Source: Chryseobacterium aurantiacum (GTDB taxonomy: Bacteria; Bacteroidota; Bacteroidia; Flavobacteriales; Weeksellaceae). Taken from it: DNA of 64,000 nt. Every line of letters starts with the position of its first letter. Position 1 is the first letter of the stretch. The notes under the pieces are model-generated. The model worked only from the letters and a program-made list of their open reading frames with translations. It made no database searches and had not been told where the DNA came from. The translations under genes and the position numbers were made by a program. Where the stretch lies: assembly GCF_003020585.1 (NCBI RefSeq), contig NZ_PXUE01000002.1:124001-188000 (forward strand). Direction: 5' to 3'. Shown in pieces: positions 16,201-24,716 of this stretch.

Positions 16201-17613
16201 ATGAGCAAAGAATTTTTATATACAGAAATAGCAGACGGCATTGCTGCACAGATCAAAAATGGTGTCTTAAAGGCTGGAGACAAGCTTCCGTCAGTAAGAA
16301 TGCTTTGTAGTGAGCATCAGGTAAGCATGAATACAGCAAAGCGTGTTTTTCTTGAGCTTGAATCGCAGTCTCTTGTAGAATCAAAGCCACAATCCGGTTA
16401 CTTTGTGAGCCAATTATTATCTTTAAAACTTCCATTATCCGCAGTAAGCCGACCATCTCTAATGGCAAACAATGACGAACCGGATGAACTTATCAGTAAA
16501 GTGTATGAAAATATGGGAAAGAAGGATATTACTTTTTTTTCCATCGGGATTCCGTCCGGAGATCTTTTGCCACAAGCCAAACTGAAGAAAGAAATCGTAC
16601 ATGCCATAAGAGAATTAAAAGATGGAGGAACAGAATATGAGGAACTTCAGGGAAACCTGAAACTAAGAAGAATGATTGCCGTACGCTCCTTGCAATGGGG
16701 AGGAAACCTTAATGAAAATGATCTGATTACAACCAACGGCGGCATGAATGCGCTGTCTTTCTGTCTCATGGCACTTGGAAAGCCGGGAGACACCATTGCC
16801 ATTGAAAGTCCATGTTATCCGGGAATCTTGCAGTTGGCGAATGGATTAGGATTAAAAGTGCTGGAAATTCCTACCCATCCTACTACCGGAATAGAAATAG
16901 ATGCATTAAAGAAATTACTGCCAAAGATTGATCTGTGCCTCTTGATTCCGAATTTTAATTCCCCCTTGGGAAGCTGTATGCCTGACGAGAATAAGAAAGA
17001 AATTGTGAAAATTCTGTCGGAAAATAATATTCCTCTGATTGAAGATGATGTGTATGGTGATCTTTACTTTGGAACCACCCGTCCTAAGTGCTGTAAATCC
17101 TTTGATAAAGATGGAAATGTCTTGTACTGCAGTTCTATTTCAAAAACATTGGCTCCAGGATATCGTGTAGGCTGGATTGCCCCCGGAAAATATAAGGATA
17201 AAATACTGAAGCTTAAACTTTTGCACTCTACATCCTCTATTTCTATTGTAAATGAAGCAGTAGCCAATTTTTTAAAATCCGGAAGGTATGAAAAGCACCT
17301 TCAACAGCTTCGAAAAACTCTGCAAAGTAACTATCAAAACTATGTGCAAACCATTGCTGAATATTTTCCTGAAGGAACAAAAACAAGCCGTCCGCAGGGA
17401 GGATTATCTCTATGGGTAGAATTTGATAAAAAAATACGAACTACCGAACTCTATGATTTAGCAATCAAACAGAATATAAGTATTGCTCCCGGAAGAATGT
17501 TTACCTTTCAGGAGCAGTTTGAAAACTGTATGAGGCTTTGTATCGGACTTCCGTGGTCAGAAGAAACACAGGCAAAGCTCAGACAGGTAGGAAATCTTGC
17601 CAAAAGGATTTGA
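16201..17613 (+). CDS. MocR-type regulator (GntR + PLP aminotransferase domain)
   Basis: 470 residues. Residues 5-70 hold a GntR winged helix (NGVLKAGDKLPSVRMLC; NTAKRVFLELESQSLVESKPQSGYFV). Residues 110-465 hold the aminotransferase domain, with EDDVYGDLYF near 281 and the PLP lysine in SSISKTLAPGYRVGW. It is only distantly like the MocR at 8024. It is divergent from the EamA transporter, the likely target. Its end is three bases from the convergent Crp-type gene, leaving no room for a terminator. Confidence 0.92.
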   Translation: MSKEFLYTEIADGIAAQIKNGVLKAGDKLPSVRMLCSEHQVSMNTAKRVFLELESQSLVESKPQSGYFVSQLLSLKLPLSAVSRPSLMANNDEPDELISKVYENMGKKDITFFSIGIPSGDLLPQAKLKKEIVHAIRELKDGGTEYEELQGNLKLRRMIAVRSLQWGGNLNENDLITTNGGMNALSFCLMALGKPGDTIAIESPCYPGILQLANGLGLKVLEIPTHPTTGIEIDALKKLLPKIDLCLLIPNFNSPLGSCMPDENKKEIVKILSENNIPLIEDDVYGDLYFGTTRPKCCKSFDKDGNVLYCSSISKTLAPGYRVGWIAPGKYKDKILKLKLLHSTSSISIVNEAVANFLKSGRYEKHLQQLRKTLQSNYQNYVQTIAEYFPEGTKTSRPQGGLSLWVEFDKKIRTTELYDLAIKQNISIAPGRMFTFQEQFENCMRLCIGLPWSEETQAKLRQVGNLAKRI

Positions 17614-17616
17614 TCC

Positions 17617-18213
17617 CTATTTGTTATCCGGAATGAAATTTTTCCTTGCCAATTCCTTTCTTACACGGCTTAAACTCTCAGGAGTAATGCCTAGATAGGA
17701 AGCAATCATCCATTGAGGAACCCTAAGAAGCAAATCAGGATACATTTTAATGAATTTCATATACCTTTCTTCAGCAGTTTCGCCCAAGAGAGAATTGATT
17801 CTGTTCTGAAGGCTTCTGATATGTTTCTGAAGAAGGAAATCACTTCTCTCAATACTGTTTGGAAATTGCTCTACCAGCTTATTGAAGAAATCAGGATGCA
17901 GAAACAATATTTCCGAATCTTCTACAGCTTCAATATAATAGTTGGATTTTTCATTAAAATAAAGACTGCTTCGGTCAGAAATAAGCCAGCTTTCAGGAGC
18001 AAATTGTATAATGTGCTCTTTACCATTTTTATCAATGGAATACATCTTTAAAAGACCTTTTTCTACAAAGAATATATGCCTGCATATTTCGCCATACTGA
18101 AGAAGAAACTGATTTTTAGGAATTTTCTTTACTTCATAGTGCAGACTGCATGTGTTCACGTTTTGAAGGGGAACATTTAAGACTTTGGCTAAATAATTAT
18201 TAATATTCTTCAT
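17617..18213 (-). CDS. Crp/Fnr-family regulator at the end of the bacillithiol operon
   Basis: 198 residues: an effector-binding barrel (QYGEICRHIFFVEKGLLKMY; FAPESWLISD) and a C-terminal helix-turn-helix (VPQWMIASYLGITPESLSRVRKEL). It overlaps the ytxJ-like gene by one base, so it is almost certainly part of the BstA-DUF1569-YtxJ transcript. This kind of Crp protein is common in Bacteroidota as a local regulator. It may respond to a redox or thiol signal; that is inference from its neighbours. Confidence 0.9.
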   Translation of the reverse strand: MKNINNYLAKVLNVPLQNVNTCSLHYEVKKIPKNQFLLQYGEICRHIFFVEKGLLKMYSIDKNGKEHIIQFAPESWLISDRSSLYFNEKSNYYIEAVEDSEILFLHPDFFNKLVEQFPNSIERSDFLLQKHIRSLQNRINSLLGETAEERYMKFIKMYPDLLLRVPQWMIASYLGITPESLSRVRKELARKNFIPDNK

Positions 18214-18590
18214 TATACAATCTGGCTTAAAGAAATGTCTTCGTGCGAAGCGCTGGTGACGGGCTTTCCGTTCTCTATAACGATTATCTGAGGGCTTTCA
18301 TGCCTTATCCCAAGATCTGCAGCAATTTTATTTGAAATAGCTCTGTGAGCCAATAAGTCCAAATAATACAGTTCTATTTCCTGATCAGAATTTTCAACCT
18401 CTTTTTCAAAGTTTTTCAAAACGGTTCTACTGATAAAGCAGCTCGTTGAATGCTTGAAAATAGCTATTTTATGTTGGTGAGAGTGTTCAATGGCCTGTGC
18501 CAGATCTTCTTCAGTTTCTATCTTTTTCCAGAAAGATTTTTGATCAGGTGTTTCACTTTTTCCACCGAATATTTTATCAAAAAAACTCAT
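18213..18590 (-). CDS. ytxJ: Bacillithiol system redox-active protein YtxJ
   Basis: 125 residues with a thioredoxin-like fold and one active-site cysteine in HSTSCFISRT (about residue 51), the TSC motif of the YtxJ family. YtxJ is proposed to be a monothiol bacilliredoxin. It overlaps the next upstream gene by four bases (start/stop overlap) and is in an operon with bstA, which strengthens the assignment. Bacillithiol use is known in parts of the Bacteroidota. Confidence 0.88.
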   Translation of the reverse strand: MSFFDKIFGGKSETPDQKSFWKKIETEEDLAQAIEHSHQHKIAIFKHSTSCFISRTVLKNFEKEVENSDQEIELYYLDLLAHRAISNKIAADLGIRHESPQIIVIENGKPVTSASHEDISLSQIV

Positions 18591-19048
18591 ACATTAAATT
18601 GTTTTAAATGATGATTAAGATGCTTATATTCTAAAAATTCCCAGTCTTTTTCAGTCATATTTCCGAATAATCTGTGGCTATCCGGCAGCTTTTTGTTTTC
18701 ACAGGCTGCCCGAAATTCCTCCAGTGTTTTCAGTAGATTGGTTTTTGATTCATCAAAATCACACTCAAAATTAACGATTAGTTTTTGAAAAGTAGGCATG
18801 TTTCTGGGAATTCCGTTATTGAAAACATACATTTCCATTTTAGTAACGATTCCTATCGCCTTGTAGAAAATACCAATGGGAGGCAACTCAATTTTTCTCA
18901 AAGCAACCTGAAGAACTAGGTCACAATGTTTTAGCATCTGACTCACATTCATTTCTCCCCATTTTGCAGGAGTATTTTCAGATAATTTGGAAATTCTTTC
19001 AATAATTTCCTCAAAGTATATGGGATGATTAAGAGTCTTTTTTACCAA
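18587..19048 (-). CDS. DUF1569 protein (DinB-like fold)
   Basis: 153 residues of the DUF1569 family: AKWGEMNVSQMLKHCDLVL near residue 30 and EYKHLNHHLKQF at the end, a four-helix DinB-type bundle with potential metal-binding histidines (His41, His145, His146). It sits between bstA and ytxJ with overlaps on both sides, so a thiol-transferase-type role linked to bacillithiol is a reasonable guess. No activity has been assigned from sequence alone. Confidence 0.8.
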   Translation of the reverse strand: MVKKTLNHPIYFEEIIERISKLSENTPAKWGEMNVSQMLKHCDLVLQVALRKIELPPIGIFYKAIGIVTKMEMYVFNNGIPRNMPTFQKLIVNFECDFDESKTNLLKTLEEFRAACENKKLPDSHRLFGNMTEKDWEFLEYKHLNHHLKQFNV

Positions 19049-19578
19049 CCTTTTTCTTTCTTCAGATTTTCAATATGCGCAAAATGATGATCACAATGCC
19101 AAACATACATCGCAAGGCTTTCTCTCAGATCATAACTTTTATTATGCTCGGGATGGCGAAATGTTCTCTCAAATTGTTTATTGGTAAGACTCTTAAGAAG
19201 TACTGTCCATCGCTGGTGAGTCCCTTTTAACATTCTCATGGCAGGTTTTACAGGCATATGAAAACTGTCCTGAAGCTCTGCCCATTTAGCTTCATCGTAT
19301 GGCTTTATTGTTGGATTATCTTCCGTTAATGCAAGCTTAAAACGAATAAAACTGTTCATATGACTGTCTGAAAGATGATTCACAAGCTGCCTTACCGTCC
19401 ATCCTCCCTCTCTGTAAGGGGTATCCAGCTGTTCATCTGTAAAATGTTCAATAAGATTCTTCAATCTTCCTGGAAAGTCCTTTATCACTTTGATGTAGGT
19501 ATCCAGAGTAGTGTCACAGATGTTTTCCGGAACCATAAACTCTCCTATTGGGAATTTCTTTTTTTCTAGATCATTCAT
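19042..19578 (-). CDS. bstA: YfiT/BstA-family bacillithiol S-transferase
   Basis: 178 residues with the DinB/YfiT four-helix bundle. The three histidines that bind the metal appear as His68 (LVNHLSDSH) and the WHCDHHFAH motif near residues 158-166. The N-terminal IGEFMVPENI segment and the REGGWTVRQLVNHL motif are typical of BstA, which conjugates bacillithiol to toxic compounds. It is the first gene of a four-gene operon with overlapping ends (bstA, DUF1569, ytxJ, crp-type). Confidence 0.88.
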   Translation of the reverse strand: MNDLEKKKFPIGEFMVPENICDTTLDTYIKVIKDFPGRLKNLIEHFTDEQLDTPYREGGWTVRQLVNHLSDSHMNSFIRFKLALTEDNPTIKPYDEAKWAELQDSFHMPVKPAMRMLKGTHQRWTVLLKSLTNKQFERTFRHPEHNKSYDLRESLAMYVWHCDHHFAHIENLKKEKGW

Positions 19579-19727
19579 TTATTAATGTTTTAATTTTTAT
19601 ATTATCGATTTCTCTGATAAATTGGGGTATGGACATATTTTTAACGTAATCTGCGTAAATTTATCAAAAAATCAAGAATTTAAAATGAAGAAAGCGTTAA
19701 TTGTACAACGGAAAATGTTTTCAATGC

Positions 19728-19763
19728 ATAAAAAAAGCTCCAATTATCTAAAATTGAAGCTCT
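19728..19763. terminator. Hairpin terminator
   Basis: AGCTCCAATT and AATTGAAGCT pair with one mismatch across a short loop, flanked by A and T runs. On the minus strand it would end the DEAD-box helicase transcript. Confidence 0.7.
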
Positions 19764-19782
19764 TATTATTTTAATTGATAGA

Positions 19783-20925
19783 TTAATATCCATGCAAATC
19801 AATTCCCTCTGTTCTTTGTAAAGGTACTTTTTTACCCATTTTTTTCTGAATTACTCTGAAATGCTGCAGTTCATCATCTGTTAAAATATTGATAGCAGTC
19901 CCTTTTTCATTGGCACGGCCTGTTCTACCAATACGGTGAATATAATCTAATGGTGAACGCGGTAATTCGTAGTTGATAACACAAGGGAGAGACTCAATGT
20001 GAATACCACGGCCAATTAAGTCCGTAGCGACTAAAATCTGAGCTCCATTTACTTTAAATTCTTCTAAATTATTTCTACGGGCACCTTGTGATTTCTGACT
20101 GTGAATGGCTACTGCCTTAATTTTATTCTTTTTAAGTTTCTCAACCAAATTATCAGCTGATCTTGTAGAAGAGACAAAAATCAAAGCTTTTTCAACTTTC
20201 TTTTCTTTAATTAAATATCGTAGAAAAGGACCTTTATTTTCCGGTGAAACATGATATGCCAGTTGCTCGATATTATCAATTTCAACTTCCTCTTTTTTAA
20301 TTTCAATAATTGTTGGGTTAATGGATAAGCGTTCCTTCATTTCAGAAACTTTATCATTTAAAGTCGCAGAAAACAACGTTGTCTGCTTTACCACAGGCAT
20401 CAGAGCAAAAAGCTTATTCATTTCTTCACCAAAACCCAGCTGAAACATTTTATCTGCTTCATCAATTACCAAATGCTGAATTTCTGAAATACTTAGTGCA
20501 TTATGATCAATTAAGTCTAATAAACGTCCCGGAGTTGCTATAAGAACTTCTACACCAAACATTCCTTTCATCTGTGGATTGATAGAAACCCCACCATAAA
20601 CTGCCATAGTACGGATCTCTCTTTTTAAGTTTTCTGTGAAAGCCCTAAAAACTTCATCAATCTGAATTGCTAATTCACGGGTAGGAACCAATATTAAAAC
20701 CTGAACGTTACGGCCTTTTTTAGCCTCTGAATTCTGTAATTTTTCTAAAATTGGCATCACAAAACAAGCTGTTTTTCCAGAACCTGTTTGTGCAATACCC
20801 ATCAGGTCTTTTCCTTGTAAAATAACAGGAACAGCCTGCTCCTGGATTGGAAATGGCTTTAAATAACCCAACTTGTTCACAGAACGAATAATATTGTGTG
20901 ATAATCCTAAAGACTCGAATGACAT
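19783..20925 (-). CDS. DEAD-box RNA helicase (RhlE/DeaD-like)
   Basis: 380 residues, only the two-domain helicase core with no C-terminal extension. Motifs: Q motif near residue 25, AQTGSGKT at 45-52, PTRELA near 82, DEAD at about 156-159, SAT at 187-189, and HRIGRTGR near 331. Acts in RNA folding, ribosome assembly or mRNA decay, often in the cold. A TATCTTTG box on the minus strand (20945-20952) lies close upstream as a likely -7 element. It stands alone between terminators. Confidence 0.93.
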   Translation of the reverse strand: MSFESLGLSHNIIRSVNKLGYLKPFPIQEQAVPVILQGKDLMGIAQTGSGKTACFVMPILEKLQNSEAKKGRNVQVLILVPTRELAIQIDEVFRAFTENLKREIRTMAVYGGVSINPQMKGMFGVEVLIATPGRLLDLIDHNALSISEIQHLVIDEADKMFQLGFGEEMNKLFALMPVVKQTTLFSATLNDKVSEMKERLSINPTIIEIKKEEVEIDNIEQLAYHVSPENKGPFLRYLIKEKKVEKALIFVSSTRSADNLVEKLKKNKIKAVAIHSQKSQGARRNNLEEFKVNGAQILVATDLIGRGIHIESLPCVINYELPRSPLDYIHRIGRTGRANEKGTAINILTDDELQHFRVIQKKMGKKVPLQRTEGIDLHGY

Positions 20926-21081
20926 AAAAAATATTTATTTACTGCAAAGATAAGCTATTGATATTTGGTTTACCCTTCCAAATAAAATACTCTATCCATA
21001 AAGTTTACTTTTTTTTAAATTCCACGGCTTATTCTTATAAGTTCGAAAAAATATATTGCCGATTTGTCCGATAATTCAGTT

Positions 21082-21109
21082 TTGGACAATTTTTTGTCTG
21101 TTAGTTTTG
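21082..21109 (+). promoter_or_regulatory. Flavobacterial promoter of pncA
   Basis: TTG at 21082-21084 and TAGTTTTG at 21102-21109 with a 17-base spacer fit the Bacteroidetes sigma-A pattern, 31 bases before the ATG. Confidence 0.65.
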
Positions 21110-21140
21110 TAAATTTATCAAAAATTCGAGAAATCTAAAT

Positions 21141-21746
21141 ATGAAAAAAGCATTAATAATAGTCGATGTACAGAATGATTTTTGTGAAGGCGGAGCTCTT
21201 GCAGTTCCTGGAGCTAATGAAATTATCCCGTACATCAATCTTTTGATGGAGGAAAATGAATATGACCAGGTTATTTTGACACAAGATTGGCATCCGGTAG
21301 GGCATAAAAGCTTTGCCAGCAGCAATGGAAAGAAAGTTGGTGAAAATATTATTCTAAATGGTGTTCCACAGTTTATGTGGCCGGATCACTGTATTCAGGG
21401 AACTTTTGGTGCAGAATTCCACAAAGATTTGAATCAGGATAAGGTAACTCATATCATCCAAAAAGGAAAAAATCTTGAAATTGACAGCTATAGCGGCTTT
21501 CAGGATAATAATCACTTTATGAAAACAGGTTTGGATGATTTCTTGAAATACCATGATATTCAGCTGGTAGAAATTGTTGGATTAGCCATGGACTACTGTG
21601 TGAAATTTACTTGTCAGGATGCCGTAGCCAACGGATATGTGACATGTCTTCACTTTAACGGAACACGTGCTGTAAATGTAAGACCTGATAACGGCAGAGA
21701 TGCCATTTATGAGATGATCGAAAAAGGAGTAACAGTACTGGGATAA
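21141..21746 (+). CDS. pncA: Nicotinamidase / pyrazinamidase
   Basis: 201 residues of the isochorismatase-like fold. It hydrolyses nicotinamide to nicotinate in NAD salvage. The catalytic triad is seen as Asp9 (IVDVQNDF), a lysine near 108 (IIQKGKN) and Cys153 (AMDYCVK). The metal ligands Asp49, His51 and His55 are in TQDWHPVGHKS. Length is close to the E. coli enzyme. The gene is a single unit with its own promoter and a strong terminator. Confidence 0.95.
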   Translation: MKKALIIVDVQNDFCEGGALAVPGANEIIPYINLLMEENEYDQVILTQDWHPVGHKSFASSNGKKVGENIILNGVPQFMWPDHCIQGTFGAEFHKDLNQDKVTHIIQKGKNLEIDSYSGFQDNNHFMKTGLDDFLKYHDIQLVEIVGLAMDYCVKFTCQDAVANGYVTCLHFNGTRAVNVRPDNGRDAIYEMIEKGVTVLG

Positions 21747-21773
21747 AATAGGATAGATCAATAGGTCTCAAAA

Positions 21774-21812
21774 ACAAAACAACAGCATCATTTGATGCTG
21801 TTGTTTTGTTTT
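21774..21812. terminator. Strong bidirectional terminator
   Basis: Arms AAAACAACAGCATCA and TGATGCTGTTGTTTT are perfectly complementary around a tight loop, with A and T runs outside. It separates pncA (plus) and the esterase gene (minus), which converge here. Confidence 0.92.
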
Positions 21813-21820
21813 ATCATATT

Positions 21821-22669
21821 TTACTCCTGACTCACTATGGCTAATTCTGTCAGATAATCTTTAATTTCAATGTTTCCAACTGCAAATTCATGCTCAAGCA
21901 GTTTTATTTTTTCTGTTTTGGTATAATCGCGATTATAGATTGTTGTCAATACATGCTCTTCATCATTAAGGGGGTCAGAAATATGCATTAGATCACGAAA
22001 AGCTGCATAATATCTAACTCCTAATATTCTTTGGGACCGAGCATTAAAATGAATACCATCAGCATTGGCTGTAAGTCCTTTTGCTGTAGCAAAGTAACAG
22101 TTTGCATGTGTTCTGGCAAAACTTTCCAATGCATTATTAATTAAGGGGTAAGATGCAAAATATTGTCCAAAGATTCCATCAGATAAGAAATCTCCTAAAC
22201 CACCTATAACAACAGGAACTTCCGGAACATTTAATTCCTTGCGAAATGCCTCAATAATTTCATGTAATTTTTCACAATATTTCCCAGCTCTTTCCGGGGT
22301 ACTGTCGCTTTCGCCCTGATGCCACAAAATACCTGAAAGCTGACTTGTTCGTTGTGCAAGCCTGGCCTGTGATATTGCATTTTCAAATAAAGCACCACCT
22401 ACAGCCCAATCATCAAGGCTGGTTCCTCCATCAGCACAGGGTATTAATCCTATTTCATCTTGCGCATTATCAATCCTCCATGAAGCGGCAAATGAAGCAG
22501 AAAGTCCAACTCCGGCACTGGGACGATCAAAATTAATAGGCTCGGACATAATTTGCCATAATCCGTTTCTTAGCATCTTAATATGCTCATCAAAGATAGG
22601 CAGAACTTCTTTAGCAAAGCCGCGACCAGCCATATTTGACTGACCTATCATTAAAAAGGAATGTATCAT
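21821..22669 (-). CDS. SGNH-type carbohydrate esterase (sialate O-acetylesterase-like)
   Basis: 282 residues. The nucleophile block GQSNMAG is at residues 8-14 (Ser10), followed by a GILWHQGESD block and a DGIHFN block containing the catalytic Asp/His pair near 205. This is the SASA/DUF303 acetylesterase family that removes acetyl groups from sugars. No signal peptide, so probably cytoplasmic. A TetR-type gene lies nine bases upstream on the same strand; the pair looks like a self-regulated operon. Confidence 0.87.
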   Translation of the reverse strand: MIHSFLMIGQSNMAGRGFAKEVLPIFDEHIKMLRNGLWQIMSEPINFDRPSAGVGLSASFAASWRIDNAQDEIGLIPCADGGTSLDDWAVGGALFENAISQARLAQRTSQLSGILWHQGESDSTPERAGKYCEKLHEIIEAFRKELNVPEVPVVIGGLGDFLSDGIFGQYFASYPLINNALESFARTHANCYFATAKGLTANADGIHFNARSQRILGVRYYAAFRDLMHISDPLNDEEHVLTTIYNRDYTKTEKIKLLEHEFAVGNIEIKDYLTELAIVSQE

Positions 22670-22678
22670 TTTTTTCTA

Positions 22679-23242
22679 TTATTTAAATTGGATTCCAATA
22701 CTTCTACTGAATGAGTTCCAAGCCAGTTCTTTTACCTTATTATGAGCAATATCTCCGGATCTGAATGCTGTAATCGTTGCAGAAATTACACTGGTAAAAA
22801 GAATTTTTATCCACGGTAACGGAAACTGATTATCTATTACTTTCTCTTTTTGTAATTCCTGAATAGCCTCAAATAATTGATTTCTTATCTTAAAATAGGA
22901 TTCACTTTGCTCACTTTTGTAAGATGTTGAAAGTGGTTGAACATCATCATTCAGTTTCATTAGAAATGCATACTTTGTTCCACTGTCAATTCCTTCGTAT
23001 AATAAATGTTCAAGTTGCACCAAAGGATCTTCGGAACTTTTACAGGCTTTAATAGCCGCAAGCTCCCATGCCTCCATCATGTCCTTATTACATGCTTCTA
23101 ATAATTCATGACGGTTTTTAAAATAGCGGTGAATTGTTCTTCTGTTAATGCCACAACGCAATGCAATATCCTCAAATGTTGCAGAAAAATTCTCATTTAA
23201 AACAGATATCGCAGTATCAATAATTTTTTGCTGAGTATTCAT
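22679..23242 (-). CDS. TetR/AcrR-family regulator
   Basis: 187 residues. The N-terminal helix-turn-helix reads IALRCGINRRTIHRYFKNRHELLEAC (residues 27-52). The C-terminal ligand domain is not closely recognisable. It is the first gene of a pair with the esterase. A perfect 24-base palindrome 29 bases in front of its start is the likely operator, so it probably represses itself and the esterase. Confidence 0.9.
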   Translation of the reverse strand: MNTQQKIIDTAISVLNENFSATFEDIALRCGINRRTIHRYFKNRHELLEACNKDMMEAWELAAIKACKSSEDPLVQLEHLLYEGIDSGTKYAFLMKLNDDVQPLSTSYKSEQSESYFKIRNQLFEAIQELQKEKVIDNQFPLPWIKILFTSVISATITAFRSGDIAHNKVKELAWNSFSRSIGIQFK

Positions 23243-23270
23243 ATTTTTTCAATGACCACAAAAATACGAC

Positions 23271-23294
23271 AAATGTCTCAAATTTGAGACATTT
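23271..23294. promoter_or_regulatory. Perfect palindromic operator in front of the TetR gene
   Basis: AAATGTCTCAAA followed by its exact reverse complement. The size and the position (29-52 bases upstream of the start at 23242) are typical for a TetR-family operator. That the neighbouring protein binds it is inference. Confidence 0.75.
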
Positions 23295-23318
23295 ATTTTA
23301 AAAACCTATTAATAATGC

Positions 23319-23352
23319 AAAAAGCGTAGAAAATAATTTCTACGCTTTTTAT
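23319..23352. terminator. Bidirectional hairpin terminator
   Basis: AAAAAGCGTAGAAA and TTTCTACGCTTTTT pair across a four-base loop. On the minus strand it ends the pseudouridine synthase transcript. Confidence 0.88.
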
Positions 23353-23432
23353 TTTTTAAACTTAAAATTCTTGCTTAAGAATAATGATGTTAATAAGAAG
23401 TCAGAATTTAAAATTCATGACTCATCATTGTT

Positions 23433-24614
23433 TTAAAGCATCTTAAGGTTATTTACTTCCAGATCTGTAAGGATTCTCCAGTGTCCTCTCTTGATATTCT
23501 TCTTCGTCATTCCTGCAAACATTACTCTATCCAAGCTTTCTACTTCATATCCTAATCTTTGGAAAATTCTTCTGATCACACGGTTCCATCCGATATGAAT
23601 TTCAATTCCAATTTCATTTTTAGGTTTCCCTTCAATGTATGAAATCTGATCCACTGTAGCGACTCCTTCATCAAGACGAATACCTTCTGCAATAAGACGT
23701 AAATCCTCACCAGTTAGCTTCTTATCCAAAGTTACATGATAAATTTTCTTAGCATCAAAAGATGGATGCGTCAGTTTTTTTGTCATGTGTCCATCATTTG
23801 TCAATAGAATTACACCCGTTGTAGAACGATCTAGTCTTCCAACAGGGAAAAGTCTGTAAGGAGAAGCATTTGCTACAAGATCCATTACGGTTTTTCTAGC
23901 TTTATCGTCTTTAGTTGTAGAAATATAACCTTTTGGTTTGTTCAAAAGTACATAAACAGGTTTTTCCGGAGTAATACTTTGTCCGTCAAAAACTACTCTG
24001 TCCGTTTTTTGTACCTGATATCCCATTTCATCTACCACTTTTCCGTTTACCTCTACCAAACCTTGAGTGATAAGCTCATCAGCCTCTCTCCTGCTGCAGA
24101 TACCGGAATTAGCAATATACTTATTAAGACGGATGCTGTCTTTATGAACATCTTTTTCAATCTTGTTCAGTCTTCTTTTCTGTACAAAAGATTTTGCTCT
24201 GTCATCATTTCTATCATCACCATTAGATGGTCTTCTTCCATATTTTAGGCTACCTCTTTCGTACTTGTCTCTCGTATCGAAGCTTTTTCCTCCTCTTTTA
24301 GGTTTTCCAAAAGATTTCTTCGGATAGCTCTCACTTTTATTCGTGATATAAGCTCTATTTTCAGATTTTGATTCAGAATTGTCACTAGAGCTATCAAAGC
24401 TTTCGTTATTTTTCTTGAATGGTTTCTTTTCAAATCTTGAGTTGGATCCTGAATGTTCTGGACCTTTTTTACCTCCATCTTTAGAGAAAGGTTTCTTAAA
24501 AGGTTTTGATCCTGAAGAATTTCCAGATCTGGAAGCACGAGAATCATCAGAACTTTTCTTGGTTGAAATTCTTGGTCTCTTTGGTCTGTCTGAATTATTA
24601 TTATCTCTGCTCAT
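23433..24614 (-). CDS. RluB/RsuA-family rRNA pseudouridine synthase with long charged N-terminus
   Basis: 393 residues. Residues 1-160 are a low-complexity tail rich in Ser, Lys, Arg, Gly and Asp, probably disordered and RNA-binding. Residues 163-210 form an S4 domain (RLNKYIANSGICSRREADELI). Residues 218-385 form the synthase domain with the catalytic aspartate in GRLDRSTTGVILLTND. Such enzymes convert uridine to pseudouridine in rRNA; whether RluB-, RluE/F- or RsuA-type cannot be decided. Long tails of this type are common in Bacteroidota. Confidence 0.9.
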   Translation of the reverse strand: MSRDNNNSDRPKRPRISTKKSSDDSRASRSGNSSGSKPFKKPFSKDGGKKGPEHSGSNSRFEKKPFKKNNESFDSSSDNSESKSENRAYITNKSESYPKKSFGKPKRGGKSFDTRDKYERGSLKYGRRPSNGDDRNDDRAKSFVQKRRLNKIEKDVHKDSIRLNKYIANSGICSRREADELITQGLVEVNGKVVDEMGYQVQKTDRVVFDGQSITPEKPVYVLLNKPKGYISTTKDDKARKTVMDLVANASPYRLFPVGRLDRSTTGVILLTNDGHMTKKLTHPSFDAKKIYHVTLDKKLTGEDLRLIAEGIRLDEGVATVDQISYIEGKPKNEIGIEIHIGWNRVIRRIFQRLGYEVESLDRVMFAGMTKKNIKRGHWRILTDLEVNNLKML

Positions 24615-24628
24615 TCTAAAAATTTCTG

Positions 24629-24677
24629 CAAAGATAGTAATTTAGTTACGAGTTAAAAATTAAGAATCATAACTTTG
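24629..24677. promoter_or_regulatory. Divergent -7 boxes for the pseudouridine synthase and aroB
   Basis: On the minus strand TATCTTTG (complement of 24629-24636) lies 15-22 bases in front of the synthase start. On the plus strand TAACTTTG (24670-24677) lies 40 bases before the aroB ATG. Both fit TANNTTTG; the -33 TTG elements are weak. Confidence 0.55.
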
Positions 24678-24716
24678 CAATATAGTTTACGTTTTTAACT
24701 TTATATACAATCTAAG

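Noticed and set aside
24245..24645. Genes overlapping the N-terminus of the pseudouridine synthase
   Set aside because: Alternative frames across a low-complexity Ser/Lys/Arg tail; the S4 and synthase domains fix the true frame.
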